Shown: piece by piece, positions 1-8,088 of the stretch
How the letters are laid out: the number at the start of each line of letters is the position of its first letter
How positions within the stretch are numbered: position 1 is the first letter of the stretch
Assembly (NCBI RefSeq): GCF_008642355.1
Contig: NZ_CP029193.1
Location: 2,628,001-2,692,000 of the forward strand
DNA: 64,000 nucleotides
Source of the DNA: Streptomyces venezuelae
GTDB taxonomy: Bacteria > Actinomycetota > Actinomycetes > Streptomycetales > Streptomycetaceae
Reading direction: 5' to 3'
The notes under the pieces: generated by a model
What the model saw: only the letters and a program-made list of their open reading frames with translations
What the model was told of the DNA's origin: nothing
Database searches by the model: none
Translations under genes and position numbers: made by a program

Positions 1-323
1 GCGTCGTGCAGGTCGCGGGCCTCTTCCCAGTAGCGGATCTCCGCGTGGTCCGGCGCGTATCTGCTGGTCAGCAGAAAGGGGTGGTCGTGGGCGAGCTGTT
101 CGAGGCTCCGCCTGACCTCGTCCAACGGCGCTTCCTTGCCCGAGACGCTCAGCGTGACGTGCCACAGGCGGGGCGTCTCCGTCGGCTCGGCATCGCGGCT
201 CTCGCCCGCGTCGGCCGCGTGTGGCTGGTGCGATTCGCTCTCGTACGCCGTCCCCGCGGCGACGCTCGTCAGCGCCCGCTCAGCCGAGCCGCGGGACGCC
301 GCCCCAGGGCGCACTCGTCTCAC
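1..323 (-). CDS. Conserved hypothetical protein, 3' part cut off by window edge
   Basis: The minus-strand frame opens with GTG at 323 and runs off the window at base 1, giving about 107 residues. An AAAGGAGG ribosome-binding site lies five bases upstream of the GTG, so the start is firm. Third codon positions are nearly all G or C, as in true genes here. The N terminus is polar and Ala/Glu-rich with no signal peptide or membrane segment. From about residue 44 it becomes a compact domain (LWHVTLSVSGKEAPLDEVR, then HDHPFLLTSRYAPDHAEIRY). I do not recognise a named family. It lies downstream of proB on the same strand, but with a 215-bp gap and its own strong ribosome-binding site it may be transcribed separately. 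Function unknown. Confidence 0.75.
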   Translation of the reverse strand, partial: MRRVRPGAASRGSAERALTSVAAGTAYESESHQPHAADAGESRDAEPTETPRLWHVTLSVSGKEAPLDEVRRSLEQLAHDHPFLLTSRYAPDHAEIRYWEEARDLHD

Positions 324-335
324 GACGGCCTCCTT

Positions 336-360
336 TACGCAATGGTGTGCCGATACGCAA
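336..360 (-). promoter_or_regulatory. Direct repeat TTGCGTA x2 before the first gene
   Basis: On the minus strand TTGCGTA occurs twice, 18 bp start to start (plus-strand positions 336-342 and 354-360), just upstream of the ribosome-binding site of the truncated gene. The position would suit an operator or overlapping promoter elements. No regulator can be named from sequence alone. Confidence 0.3.
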
Positions 361-538
361 CGGTCGTGCAGAACTGTCTTCAACAAAGTTGAGCAGGCCA
401 AGCAGTGCCGCGGGGCGGTTTTGGGGAGTTTCACCTTCCGCGGGCCCGGCGGCGGGGGCCGTGCGCGACGGTTTTCAGCCGGGGCGCACGAGGCGTGGGG
501 GACGGACGGTCCGACGCGACCTGGGGCTTTCCCGACCG

Positions 539-1678
539 CTATCCGGGCAGCAGGACGAGGTCGTCCCGGTGCACGACTTCCCGCTCGTACGCAGGTCCGA
601 GTTCCTTGGCGAGGTCCCGCGTGGAGCGCCCGATGAGCAACGGGATCTCCTTGGCGTCGAAGTTCACCAGACCGCGCGCCACCGCACGGCCCGCGGCGTC
701 CCGCAGCTCGACGGGGTCGCCCGCGGCGAACTCGCCCTCGACGGCGGCGATCCCGGCGGGCAGCAGCGACTTTCGGCCCTCGACGACCGCGCGCACCGCC
801 CCGTCGTCCAGGGTGAGGGCGCCCCGCGGCTCGGAGGCGTGCTGCAGCCACAGGAGACGGTCGGCGGAGCGGCGTCCGGTGCGGTGGAAGTACGTGCCGG
901 TGGCGCGGCCCGCGAGGGCGTCACCGGCGTGGCTCGCCGAGGTCAGGACGACGGGGATGCCCGCGGCGGCGGCGATCCGGGCGGCCTCGACCTTGGTGAC
1001 CATGCCGCCGGTGCCGACGCCGGCCTTGCCCGCGCTGCCGATCTCTACGTGCGCCATGTCGGCGGGGCTCCTGACCTCGTCGATGCGGGAGGTGCCGGGC
1101 TTCGCGGGGTCGCCGTCGTAGAGGCCGTCCACGTCGGAGAGGAGGACGAGGAGGTCGGCATGGACGAGGTGGGCGACGAGGGCGGCGAGCCGGTCGTTGT
1201 CGCCGAAGCGGATCTCGTCGGTCGCCACGGTGTCGTTCTCGTTCACGACGGGCAGCGCGCCCATGGCGAGCAGCTGGTCGAGGGTGCGCGAGGCGTTGCG
1301 GTGGTGGGCCCTGCGGGCCATGTCGTCGGAGGTGAGGAGGACCTGCCCGACGCGGACGCCGTAGCGCGCGAAGGAAGCGGTGTAGCGGGCCACGAGCAGG
1401 CCCTGGCCGACGCTGGCCGCGGCCTGCTGGCGGGCGAGGTCCTTGGGGCGGCGCACGAGGCCGAGCGGGGAGAGTCCGGCGGCGATGGCGCCGGAGGAGA
1501 CGAGCACGATCTCGCGCAGGCCGCCGTCGCGGCTCTTGGCGAGCACGTCGACGAGGGCGTCGACACGGTCCGCGTCCAGGCCCCCCGCCGCGGTGGTCAG
1601 GGACGACGACCCGACCTTGACGACGACCCGCCGGGCCTCTGCCACTGACTGCCTTGCCGATGCCACGCTGTTCCCCAA
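539..1678 (-). CDS. proB: Glutamate 5-kinase
   Basis: ProB phosphorylates L-glutamate with ATP to gamma-glutamyl phosphate, the first committed step of proline synthesis in the cytoplasm. The 379-residue protein has the amino-acid-kinase fold: the nucleotide loop VVKVGSSSL (K21 to S26), the glutamate-binding loop NENDT at residues 146-150 and the following FGDNDRLAA. The C-terminal ~90 residues form a PUA domain (GALTLDDGAVRAVVEGRKSL onward), the usual two-domain length of bacterial ProB. In-frame start choices are ATG at 1678 or GTG a few codons later (VASARQ); the ATG is kept but not proven. proA is not in the window; in Streptomyces it normally lies further downstream on this strand. Confidence 0.96.
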   Translation of the reverse strand: MGNSVASARQSVAEARRVVVKVGSSSLTTAAGGLDADRVDALVDVLAKSRDGGLREIVLVSSGAIAAGLSPLGLVRRPKDLARQQAAASVGQGLLVARYTASFARYGVRVGQVLLTSDDMARRAHHRNASRTLDQLLAMGALPVVNENDTVATDEIRFGDNDRLAALVAHLVHADLLVLLSDVDGLYDGDPAKPGTSRIDEVRSPADMAHVEIGSAGKAGVGTGGMVTKVEAARIAAAAGIPVVLTSASHAGDALAGRATGTYFHRTGRRSADRLLWLQHASEPRGALTLDDGAVRAVVEGRKSLLPAGIAAVEGEFAAGDPVELRDAAGRAVARGLVNFDAKEIPLLIGRSTRDLAKELGPAYEREVVHRDDLVLLPG

Positions 1679-1976
1679 ATGATCCCGTTGCCCCGGACCC
1701 GTGGTCCCGGACCTGCAATCTACGTGAGGGCGCGGGCCGGGCGCCTGCCCATTCCGAGGTGCGGACCGGGGCCGGGGGGCGGGTGGGCGTTCCCCCGTCG
1801 GAGGCGAAATACACCTCCGAGGTTCAGTCCGTTTGCCCCTTTATCCGGTGATTGACGTCACGGAAGATTGCTAGGGACCCACTGCGCGTCATACGGTCAG
1901 TGGTCGACTTTCGACTTCTTTCGTCTTTCCTCGGTTCCCCCCATCCCCTCTTCATCCCCGCCAGGAGCCAAAGCCC

Positions 1977-4067
1977 GTGCCCTCTGCCGGACTCGCCCCC
2001 CGTCGCATCGTGCAGCTGTCAGCGCTGTTCGCGATGTTCGCGCTCTTCGCGACACAGCTCGCGACCGCGCTGATCCCCTACGTCCCGGTGTTCGTCGCCG
2101 CGGCCGCCGCGAACCTCGCGCTCGACATCTATCTGCAGTACAAGCAGCCGGGCCTCCTCTCCCTCCTTGGCAAGATCCGCTTCGACGTCACGGTGCGCCA
2201 GCTCCTGCGCGACATGCTGATCCTGGTCGGCCTGCTGCGCATCGACGGCATCGAGCCGCTGGCCGAGCAGTCGCCGCTGACGATCGGGCTGCTCTCCTTC
2301 TACGCCCTGCACTTCGGCTGCCAGGCCGTCGCCGTGCTGGTGCGCCGCACCCGTTCGCTGCCGATCGTCACGCGCAACATCGACACGTCGAAGCTGCACC
2401 TGTCGGCCGCCCCGCCGCGGATCCTCTCCCGCCGCCAGGCCCACCGCCTGCTGACCTTCTCGGTCCCGACGACGGTCGGCCTGCTGGTCACCGCGGCGAC
2501 CACCGACGCGTACTGGGGCGGCATCGGGCTCGCCGTCTCCCTCGTCCTGATCGGCGCGGGCGCGCTCTACCTCGCGACCTGGCTGCTGCCGAAGAAGCGG
2601 GCGAAGAGCGACGAGAAGGTCATGGAGTGGCTCGACGCGTGGCTCGCGGAGTACAAGCCGACCGTCGCCATGTACTTCTCCGGCGGCACCACGTCCGCGT
2701 ACCAGGCGAACATGTGGCTCTCGACGCTCTCCGAGCTCGACGGCAAGCCGCTGATCGTGCTGCGCGAACGTTTCATGGTCCAGAAGATCGACGCGACGGA
2801 CGTCCCGATCATCTGCTTCCCGAAGGTCGCCACGATGTTCTCCCTGGAGACGTCGACGCTGAAGATGATGCTGCACCCGGCGAACGCCGCGAAGACCTCG
2901 CAGGTCCTGCGCATCCCGACGATCAAGCACGCCTTCATCAACCACGGCGAGAGCGACAAGCTCTCCTCCTGCAACCCGTACGCGAAGGCGTACGACGAGG
3001 TGTGGGTGGCGGGCCCCGCGGCCCGCGACCGCTACCAGCTCGCGGACATCGGCGTCGACGACAAGGACGTCGTCGAGGTCGGCCGTCCGCAGCTGTCGCC
3101 GATCCGCCCGTTCTCGGGCGCGCCCACCGGTGCGTACACGACCGTGCTGTACGCACCCACCTGGGAGGGCTGGGACGGCAACCCCGGCAACACGTCGGTC
3201 GTCCTGGCCGGTGAGAACATCGTCCGTGAGCTCCTCGCGGACCCGGGCGTGCGCCTCCTCTACAAGCCGCACCCGATGACCGGCTCGCAGAACCCGGCGG
3301 CGGGCGCCGCGAACGAGCGCATCAAGGCGATGATCCTGGCCGCCAACGCCAAGCGCTCCGGTGCCCGTCCCGGCGCCGACGCCGCGGCCGAGCTGGTGCG
3401 CCGCACCGCGGAGCTGGACCGGCTGACCGCGCGGAGCTTCCGCAAGAGCGCGGACGAACAGGAGCGCATGATGCTCCAGGGCGCCCCCGAGGGCGACCAG
3501 CAGGCGGCGGTGACGGCCGCGACGGCCGCGTGGGAGGCCGCTTTCTGGGCGTCGTTCCCCGAGTGGGAGCACCAGATCATCACCACCGCGCGTCCCGCGA
3601 TCTTCAGCTGCTTCAACCAGGCCGACCTGCTGATCAGCGATGTCTCCTCGGTCGTCTCCGACTGGCTGAGCAGCGAGAAGCCGTACGCGGTCGCCAACAC
3701 GGCGGGCATGTCCGAGGCGGAGTTCCGCGCGAGCTTCCCGACGGCGTCCGCAGCGACGATCCTGACCCCCGAGGCGGACGGCGTGGCCGCCCTTCTGAAG
3801 GCCGTACGCGCGCCGGAGCTGGACTCGCACGCCGAGGCCCGCGCGGAGCTCAAGGAGCACCTCCTGGGCCCCTCGGACCCGCCTTCCCTGGTCCGCTTCA
3901 ACGCGGCTGCGCTCGCGCTGAGCGCCAAGGCCGACGCCCGCCGCGCCCGCATGGCCACCCGCGTCGACGCGGACATCCCGGGCCAGCGCGTCGCGGAGGA
4001 AGCGGCGGAGGAGATGGCGCAGGACCCGTCGGAGTCGAACGGCGCGGAGGACTCCGTCACGGCGTGA
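1977..4067 (+). CDS. Membrane-anchored CDP-glycerol glycerophosphotransferase-like wall polymer enzyme
   Basis: The 696-residue protein starts at GTG 1977 behind AGGAG (1963-1967). The first ~210 residues contain several hydrophobic segments (for example VQLSALFAMFALFATQLATA and VGLLVTAATTDAYWGGIGLA). A large cytoplasmic domain follows, resembling the TagB/TagF glycerophosphotransferase family (Glyphos_transf). Family-like motifs are INHGESDK, VLYAPTWEGWDG, LLYKPHPM and SDVSSVVSDW, matching the catalytic His-Gly, the YAPTW loop, the HPM motif and the D-SS/D nucleotide-binding end of TagF. This suggests transfer of polyol-phosphate units onto a wall glycopolymer precursor. The C-terminal tail is charged. 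It is a single-gene unit ending in a strong hairpin. The exact substrate cannot be read from sequence; a glycosyltransferase of GT-B fold with another donor is possible. Confidence 0.8.
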   Translation: MPSAGLAPRRIVQLSALFAMFALFATQLATALIPYVPVFVAAAAANLALDIYLQYKQPGLLSLLGKIRFDVTVRQLLRDMLILVGLLRIDGIEPLAEQSPLTIGLLSFYALHFGCQAVAVLVRRTRSLPIVTRNIDTSKLHLSAAPPRILSRRQAHRLLTFSVPTTVGLLVTAATTDAYWGGIGLAVSLVLIGAGALYLATWLLPKKRAKSDEKVMEWLDAWLAEYKPTVAMYFSGGTTSAYQANMWLSTLSELDGKPLIVLRERFMVQKIDATDVPIICFPKVATMFSLETSTLKMMLHPANAAKTSQVLRIPTIKHAFINHGESDKLSSCNPYAKAYDEVWVAGPAARDRYQLADIGVDDKDVVEVGRPQLSPIRPFSGAPTGAYTTVLYAPTWEGWDGNPGNTSVVLAGENIVRELLADPGVRLLYKPHPMTGSQNPAAGAANERIKAMILAANAKRSGARPGADAAAELVRRTAELDRLTARSFRKSADEQERMMLQGAPEGDQQAAVTAATAAWEAAFWASFPEWEHQIITTARPAIFSCFNQADLLISDVSSVVSDWLSSEKPYAVANTAGMSEAEFRASFPTASAATILTPEADGVAALLKAVRAPELDSHAEARAELKEHLLGPSDPPSLVRFNAAALALSAKADARRARMATRVDADIPGQRVAEEAAEEMAQDPSESNGAEDSVTA

Positions 4068-4083
4068 CGGTCCGCAGCAACAG

Positions 4084-4125
4084 CGAGAGGGCCCCCGGAG
4101 CTCGGAAGCTCCGGGGGCCCTCTCG
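4084..4125. terminator. Bidirectional terminator between convergent genes
   Basis: A perfect 19-bp inverted repeat (4084-4102 with 4107-4125, loop CGGA) lies in the 83-bp gap between the glycerophosphotransferase-like gene on plus and obg on minus. It is placed to terminate both. Confidence 0.85.
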
Positions 4126-4150
4126 TGTGCTGTGGCCCGGTGACCGGTGA

Positions 4151-5599
4151 CTAGAAGGGCTTGAAGTCGTCGTACTCCTTCTGCGCCTCGTCCCGCTCCG
4201 CCTCGCGGTCCCTGCGGCGCTGCGCGGCCGGGCGGGGCGCTTCGAGGCGGTGGTCCTCGCCGCGGCGGCCGAGCATCTCCGCGCCCGCCATCATCGTCGG
4301 CTCCCAGTCGAAGACGACCGCGTTCTCCTCGGGGCCGATGGCGACGCCGTCGCCGTTGCGGGCGCCCGCCTTCATCAGCTCGTCCTCGACGCCGAGGCGG
4401 CTGAGGCGGTCCGCGAGGTAGCCGACGGCCTCGTCGTTGTTGAAGTCGGTCTGGCGCACCCAGCGCTCCGGCTTCTCGCCGCGCACGCGGTACAGCGGCT
4501 CGCCGCCGATCTCCTCGCGGGTGACGGTGAAGCCGCTGTCGTCCACGGCCTTGGGACGGATGACGATGCGGGTCGCCTCCTCCTTCGGCTTCGCGGCACG
4601 CGCCTCGCCGACCAGCTCGGCGAGGGCGAAGGAGAGCTCCTTGAGACCCTTGTGGGCGACGGCGGACACCTCGAAGACGCGGTAGCCGCGCGCCTCCAGG
4701 TCGGGCCTGACCATTTCGGCGAGGTCCTGTCCGTCGGGTACGTCGATCTTGTTCAGGACGACGATGCGCGGCCGGTTCTCCAGGCCCGCGCCGTACTCCC
4801 GCAGCTCGGCCTCGATGACGTCGAGGTCGGAGACGGGGTCGCGGTCGGACTCCAGGGTCGCCGTGTCGAGTACGTGGACGAGGACGCTGCAGCGCTCGAC
4901 GTGCCGCAGGAACTCCAGGCCGAGGCCGCGGCCCTGGCTGGCGCCGGGGATGAGGCCGGGCACGTCGGCGACGGTGTAGACGGTCGAGCCCGCCGTGACC
5001 ACGCCGAGGTTCGGGACGAGCGTCGTGAACGGGTAGTCCGCGATCTTCGGCTTCGCGGCGCTCAGCACGGAGATCAGCGAGGACTTGCCCGCGCTCGGGT
5101 AGCCCACGAGCGCGACGTCGGCGACGGTCTTGAGCTCCAGGACGACGTCCCGGGCCTCGCCGGGCTCGCCGAGGAGCGCGAAGCCGGGGGCCTTGCGGCG
5201 GGCGGAGGCCAGCGCCGCGTTGCCGAGGCCGCCGCGGCCGCCCTGGCCCGCGACGAAGGTGGTGCCCTGGCCGACCAGGTCGGCGAGGACGTTGCCCTGC
5301 TTGTCGAGGACGACCGTGCCGTCCGGCACGGGCAGGACCAGGTCCTGGCCGTCCTTGCCGGAGCGGTTGTCACCGGCGCCGGGCTGGCCGTTGGTGGCCT
5401 TGCGGTGCGGGCTGTGGTGGTAGTCGAGGAGCGTGGTGACGTCCTGGTCGACGACCAGGATCACGTCACCGCCGCGGCCGCCGTTCCCGCCGTCGGGTCC
5501 GCCGAGCGGCTTGAACTTCTCACGGTGGACGGAGGCACAGCCGTGGCCTCCGTTACCCGCGGCGGCGTGCAGCTCGACGCGGTCCACGAAGGTGGTCAT
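4151..5599 (-). CDS. obg: Obg-family GTPase
   Basis: Essential GTPase associated with the 50S ribosomal subunit. In Streptomyces it is also tied to the onset of aerial growth and the GTP pool. The protein is 482 residues when started at [15 protein letters not shown] 5599 has GGAGG upstream, whereas the longer frame from 5644 adds 15 residues unlike the family. The glycine-rich Obg fold covers residues 1-158, the G domain has GYPSAGKSS (166-174), the DVPG switch II and NKID, and a C-terminal OCT domain is present ([16 protein letters not shown] to WEPTM). A charged tail of about 40 residues follows, as in actinobacterial homologues. It is the last gene of rplU-rpmA-obg; a hairpin in the rpmA-obg gap may reduce its expression relative to the ribosomal genes. 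Confidence 0.97.
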   Translation of the reverse strand: MTTFVDRVELHAAAGNGGHGCASVHREKFKPLGGPDGGNGGRGGDVILVVDQDVTTLLDYHHSPHRKATNGQPGAGDNRSGKDGQDLVLPVPDGTVVLDKQGNVLADLVGQGTTFVAGQGGRGGLGNAALASARRKAPGFALLGEPGEARDVVLELKTVADVALVGYPSAGKSSLISVLSAAKPKIADYPFTTLVPNLGVVTAGSTVYTVADVPGLIPGASQGRGLGLEFLRHVERCSVLVHVLDTATLESDRDPVSDLDVIEAELREYGAGLENRPRIVVLNKIDVPDGQDLAEMVRPDLEARGYRVFEVSAVAHKGLKELSFALAELVGEARAAKPKEEATRIVIRPKAVDDSGFTVTREEIGGEPLYRVRGEKPERWVRQTDFNNDEAVGYLADRLSRLGVEDELMKAGARNGDGVAIGPEENAVVFDWEPTMMAGAEMLGRRGEDHRLEAPRPAAQRRRDREAERDEAQKEYDDFKPF

Positions 5600-5649
5600 G
5601 GTGGGTGCCTCCAGAAACTTACGGAATTGTCTTACGTCTAACACGCGAA

Positions 5650-5689
5650 GGGCGGACCCGCTTCCCGATCACCGGGAAGAGGTCCGCCC
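5650..5689 (-). terminator. Intra-operon hairpin between rpmA and obg
   Basis: Nested inverted repeat: GGGCGGACC (5650-5658) with GGTCCGCCC (5681-5689) and CTTCCCG with CGGGAAG inside. It sits 48 bp after the rpmA stop and 51 bp before the obg start, where it could act as a partial terminator or mRNA-stability element. Confidence 0.7.
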
Positions 5690-5736
5690 TCGCAGAACTC
5701 GCTCGACGAGCGCCTTGATCAGTCAGAAAGACGGAT

Positions 5737-5991
5737 TCAGGCGGCCGGAACGATGTTCACGACCTTGCGGCCACGGTGGGTACCGAACTCCACCGCACCG
5801 GCGTCCAGCGCGAACAGGGTGTCGTCCTTGCCGCGGCCGACGCCCGAGCCCGGGTGGAAGTGGGTGCCGCGCTGGCGGACCAGGATCTCACCGGCGTTGA
5901 CGAGCTGACCGCCGAAGCGCTTCACGCCGAGCCGCTGAGCATTGGAGTCGCGCCCGTTCCGAGTGGACGATGCGCCCTTCTTGTGTGCCAT
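5737..5991 (-). CDS. rpmA: 50S ribosomal protein L27
   Basis: The 84-residue basic protein begins [16 protein letters not shown] and contains the L27 signature ([24 protein letters not shown] within residues 22-45, then [17 protein letters not shown]). L27 lies near the peptidyl-transferase centre of the 50S subunit and its N-terminal tail helps position tRNA ends. The N terminus here starts directly with MAHKKG, so it lacks the cleavable N-terminal extension of some Firmicutes. It follows rplU by 14 bp on the same transcript. Confidence 0.98.
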   Translation of the reverse strand: MAHKKGASSTRNGRDSNAQRLGVKRFGGQLVNAGEILVRQRGTHFHPGSGVGRGKDDTLFALDAGAVEFGTHRGRKVVNIVPAA

Positions 5992-6005
5992 CTTGTCTCA
6001 GTCCC

Positions 6006-6326
6006 TTACTTCGCAGCCGTGGGGATGCCGGTGATCTTGATCGCCGTGTACTGCTGGCGGTGACCCTGACGACGGCGGTAACCGGTCTTGTTCTTGTAGC
6101 GAAGGATGTCGATCTTCGCGCCCTTGTGGTGGTCCACGACCTCGGCCTGGACCTTGATGCCGGCCAGCACCCACGGGTCGCTGGTCACGGCATCGCCGTC
6201 GACAACGAGCAGGGTCGAGAGCTCGACCGTGTCGCCAACCTTGGCAGTGGAAATCTTGTCAACCTCAACGATGTCGTCGACAGCAACCTTGTGCTGGCGA
6301 CCACCGCTGCGCACGATGGCGTACAC
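6006..6326 (-). CDS. rplU: 50S ribosomal protein L21
   Basis: The 106-residue protein [18 protein letters not shown] is L21, including the C-terminal signature region [24 protein letters not shown] that contacts 23S rRNA. The start is GTG at 6326 preceded by a GAGAGAGAGA stretch. It is the first gene of the L21-L27-Obg operon, with a promoter about 140 bp upstream and a 5' leader of roughly 130 nt. The pairing with rpmA and obg is widespread in bacteria and supports joint growth-rate control. Confidence 0.98.
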   Translation of the reverse strand: MYAIVRSGGRQHKVAVDDIVEVDKISTAKVGDTVELSTLLVVDGDAVTSDPWVLAGIKVQAEVVDHHKGAKIDILRYKNKTGYRRRQGHRQQYTAIKITGIPTAAK

Positions 6327-6465
6327 GCGGATCTCTCTCTCGCTCGGAACGGGACCCCCGCAGTCCAGCCGCCCGCAGAAGCGGAGCGGCCTCTCCCACG
6401 GCCGGAGCCACGAGAGGAAAAAGGTTTACAGGGGGCGGGCGTGCATAGGAACACGCCGACGGTCA

Positions 6466-6494
6466 AGGTTACGGGGCCGCCCCGGAAGGGTCAA
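6466..6494 (-). promoter_or_regulatory. Vegetative promoter for rplU-rpmA-obg
   Basis: Reading the minus strand, TTGACC (plus positions 6489-6494) is followed after exactly 17 bp by TAACCT (6466-6471), a good fit to the principal sigma (HrdB-type) consensus. It lies between the phospholipase D-like gene and rplU and would give a leader of about 130 nt. Confidence 0.65.
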
Positions 6495-6513
6495 ACCGGC
6501 CCCGCGCCCCCGG

Positions 6514-7866
6514 TCACGTGACCTGCTTCTCACCGTCCGGCGGCAGCGGCTTGACGCCCTTGCACAGGTCCGTCTTGTCGGCGCTGCCCGGCCAGGCGAC
6601 GGCGCGCGTGCGGTCGAAGTGCGAGCGGTACGTGTCGTGCACCGAGTCGTCGTCGATCTTGACGATCGCCTCGTCGTTCTCGCGGAGCGCCGGCGCCGTG
6701 TAGTTCTGCGAGCCGGTGAAGGAGACCTTGTTCCGCTTGCCGTCGTACACGCCGTCGACCAGCAGGTACTTCGAGTGGATGATGTACGGCGTCGTGAGGC
6801 GGGTGCCGGGGTGCAGCGGGTCCCTGTCGTCGTTGTAGCAGCGCACGGAGGGGCCGCCCGACGTGTGCAGCTGCTCCCAGGTGCCCGGGGTGCCGCCCTG
6901 GCTCTTGGCGCTGTCCGTCTCCGCGTACAGGATGCTCACCGAGCAGCCCGCCTTCTTCAGCGAGACGAGCTTGTCGGCGATCTGCTTCCGCGTGATCTTG
7001 AAGATCGCGGCGCGGACCTTGGTGTGCTGCGTGACACCCGCGGCGTCCTTGTACGTGCACTTCACGTTGTTCAGGACCGAGTACATGGTGTCGGTCTCGT
7101 TGACCGTGCCGTCGCGCGGGAAGAAGTACGCCTTGTAGCGGCCGCTGCTGACCGTGCGGTAGTCCCAGTCGGCCCAGCGCTTGCCGAGCATGTCCGTGAA
7201 GTACTCCGCGTACGCGTCGTACATGGCGGGGTTGTTCGGCAGCAGCAGCGCGTCGTTGAAGAACTTGGTGTGCGCCGACGGCGTCGAGTTCGACGTGGTC
7301 TGCACGACCACGTCCCTGGCGCCCTCGACCTCCGAGAACAGCCAGAACTTGTTGTGCATGATCGACTTGCCGTACCTGGGGTCGCCCAGGCAGGACTTGT
7401 CCTTCGGGCAGAGCGACACGAACGACGACTTGGCCTTGTCCGTGCCGAGCGCCGTCTTCAGCGTGTCGTACGAGGTGTTCGTGGGGCGGTCGCTCCTGCT
7501 GGTCTCGTCGAGCAGTATCTGCACGTGCACGCCGCGGTTCTTCGCGTCGACGAGCGCGTCGACGACCGAGGCCTCCCACACGTGATAGACGGCGACCTTG
7601 ATCGTCGAGCCGGGCACGGCGGAGTTCGTCAGCTCGATCAGGCGGGCCCGGATCGCGTGCTGCGCGTCGACGTCGCCCTTCGGGTCGTTGAAGATCGGCC
7701 CTTCGATCCAGGTGGGCCCGCCGTCCGCCGACGCGGTCCCCACGGACCCCGCGGCCTGGATCCCGGCCGCCGAGAGGACCGTGGCGAGTGCCACGGCCTG
7801 ACGGCCGCCCTTGACCGGTTTCACCGCACGGTGTCGTCCCGTGCCTCGCAGGCGCGCGTGCGCCAT
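6514..7866 (-). CDS. Secreted phospholipase D-like protein with one degenerate HKD motif
   Basis: The 450-residue protein starts with a basic region and hydrophobic stretch (AVALATVLSAAGIQAAGSVG) ending at TASA-DGG, a likely signal peptide with cleavage near residue 48. Two PLD-fold halves follow. The second has a complete HxKx4D motif (HSKYLLVD, then GSQNYT). The first has HNKFWLFS, with Ser where Asp is expected. The family acts on phosphodiester bonds through a His intermediate, so the protein is probably exported and may act on phospholipids or DNA. Cysteines (LCPKDKSC, KCTYKD, GCSVS, RCYNDD) fit an extracellular, disulphide-bonded protein. It lies between rne and rplU on the same strand, with its own upstream gap. 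Activity is unproven because of the altered motif. Confidence 0.85.
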   Translation of the reverse strand: MAHARLRGTGRHRAVKPVKGGRQAVALATVLSAAGIQAAGSVGTASADGGPTWIEGPIFNDPKGDVDAQHAIRARLIELTNSAVPGSTIKVAVYHVWEASVVDALVDAKNRGVHVQILLDETSRSDRPTNTSYDTLKTALGTDKAKSSFVSLCPKDKSCLGDPRYGKSIMHNKFWLFSEVEGARDVVVQTTSNSTPSAHTKFFNDALLLPNNPAMYDAYAEYFTDMLGKRWADWDYRTVSSGRYKAYFFPRDGTVNETDTMYSVLNNVKCTYKDAAGVTQHTKVRAAIFKITRKQIADKLVSLKKAGCSVSILYAETDSAKSQGGTPGTWEQLHTSGGPSVRCYNDDRDPLHPGTRLTTPYIIHSKYLLVDGVYDGKRNKVSFTGSQNYTAPALRENDEAIVKIDDDSVHDTYRSHFDRTRAVAWPGSADKTDLCKGVKPLPPDGEKQVT

Positions 7867-8026
7867 CAGTCATCCCTCCCCCGGACGCGGACGCACCGTC
7901 TCCCCAACCGTGTGCTCACGCCCCTGTTCACTTACCAGACCTCATGAGTTTTACAGGTGCTTCCCCTTGCTCCAAGACCGGGGCGTCTCGTTCACGCTTT
8001 CGGGGTGTATTGACTTGTTTGCCGGA

Positions 8027-8080
8027 CACGCCGGTGCCCCCTGCCCGGCGGGAGAACGCCGTGCAGGGGGCACCGGTGTG
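8027..8080 (-). terminator. Terminator after rne
   Basis: A long inverted repeat (about 8027-8044 with 8063-8080, plus an inner CGGCG/CGCCG stem) begins nine bases beyond the rne stop codon on the minus strand. Its position fits an rne terminator. Confidence 0.8.
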
Positions 8081-8088
8081 CGAAGAGG

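Noticed and set aside
221..1648. Long reading frame opposite proB
   Set aside because: Shadow of proB; no ribosome-binding site, third-position bias belongs to the other strand.
2019..3860. 613-codon frame on the minus strand opposite the glycerophosphotransferase-like gene
   Set aside because: Composition is Arg/Glu/Val-rich shadow coding; all domain motifs are on the plus strand.
6327..6465. L21-type autoregulatory RNA leader
   Set aside because: The leader is long enough but no recognisable family structure could be made out by eye.
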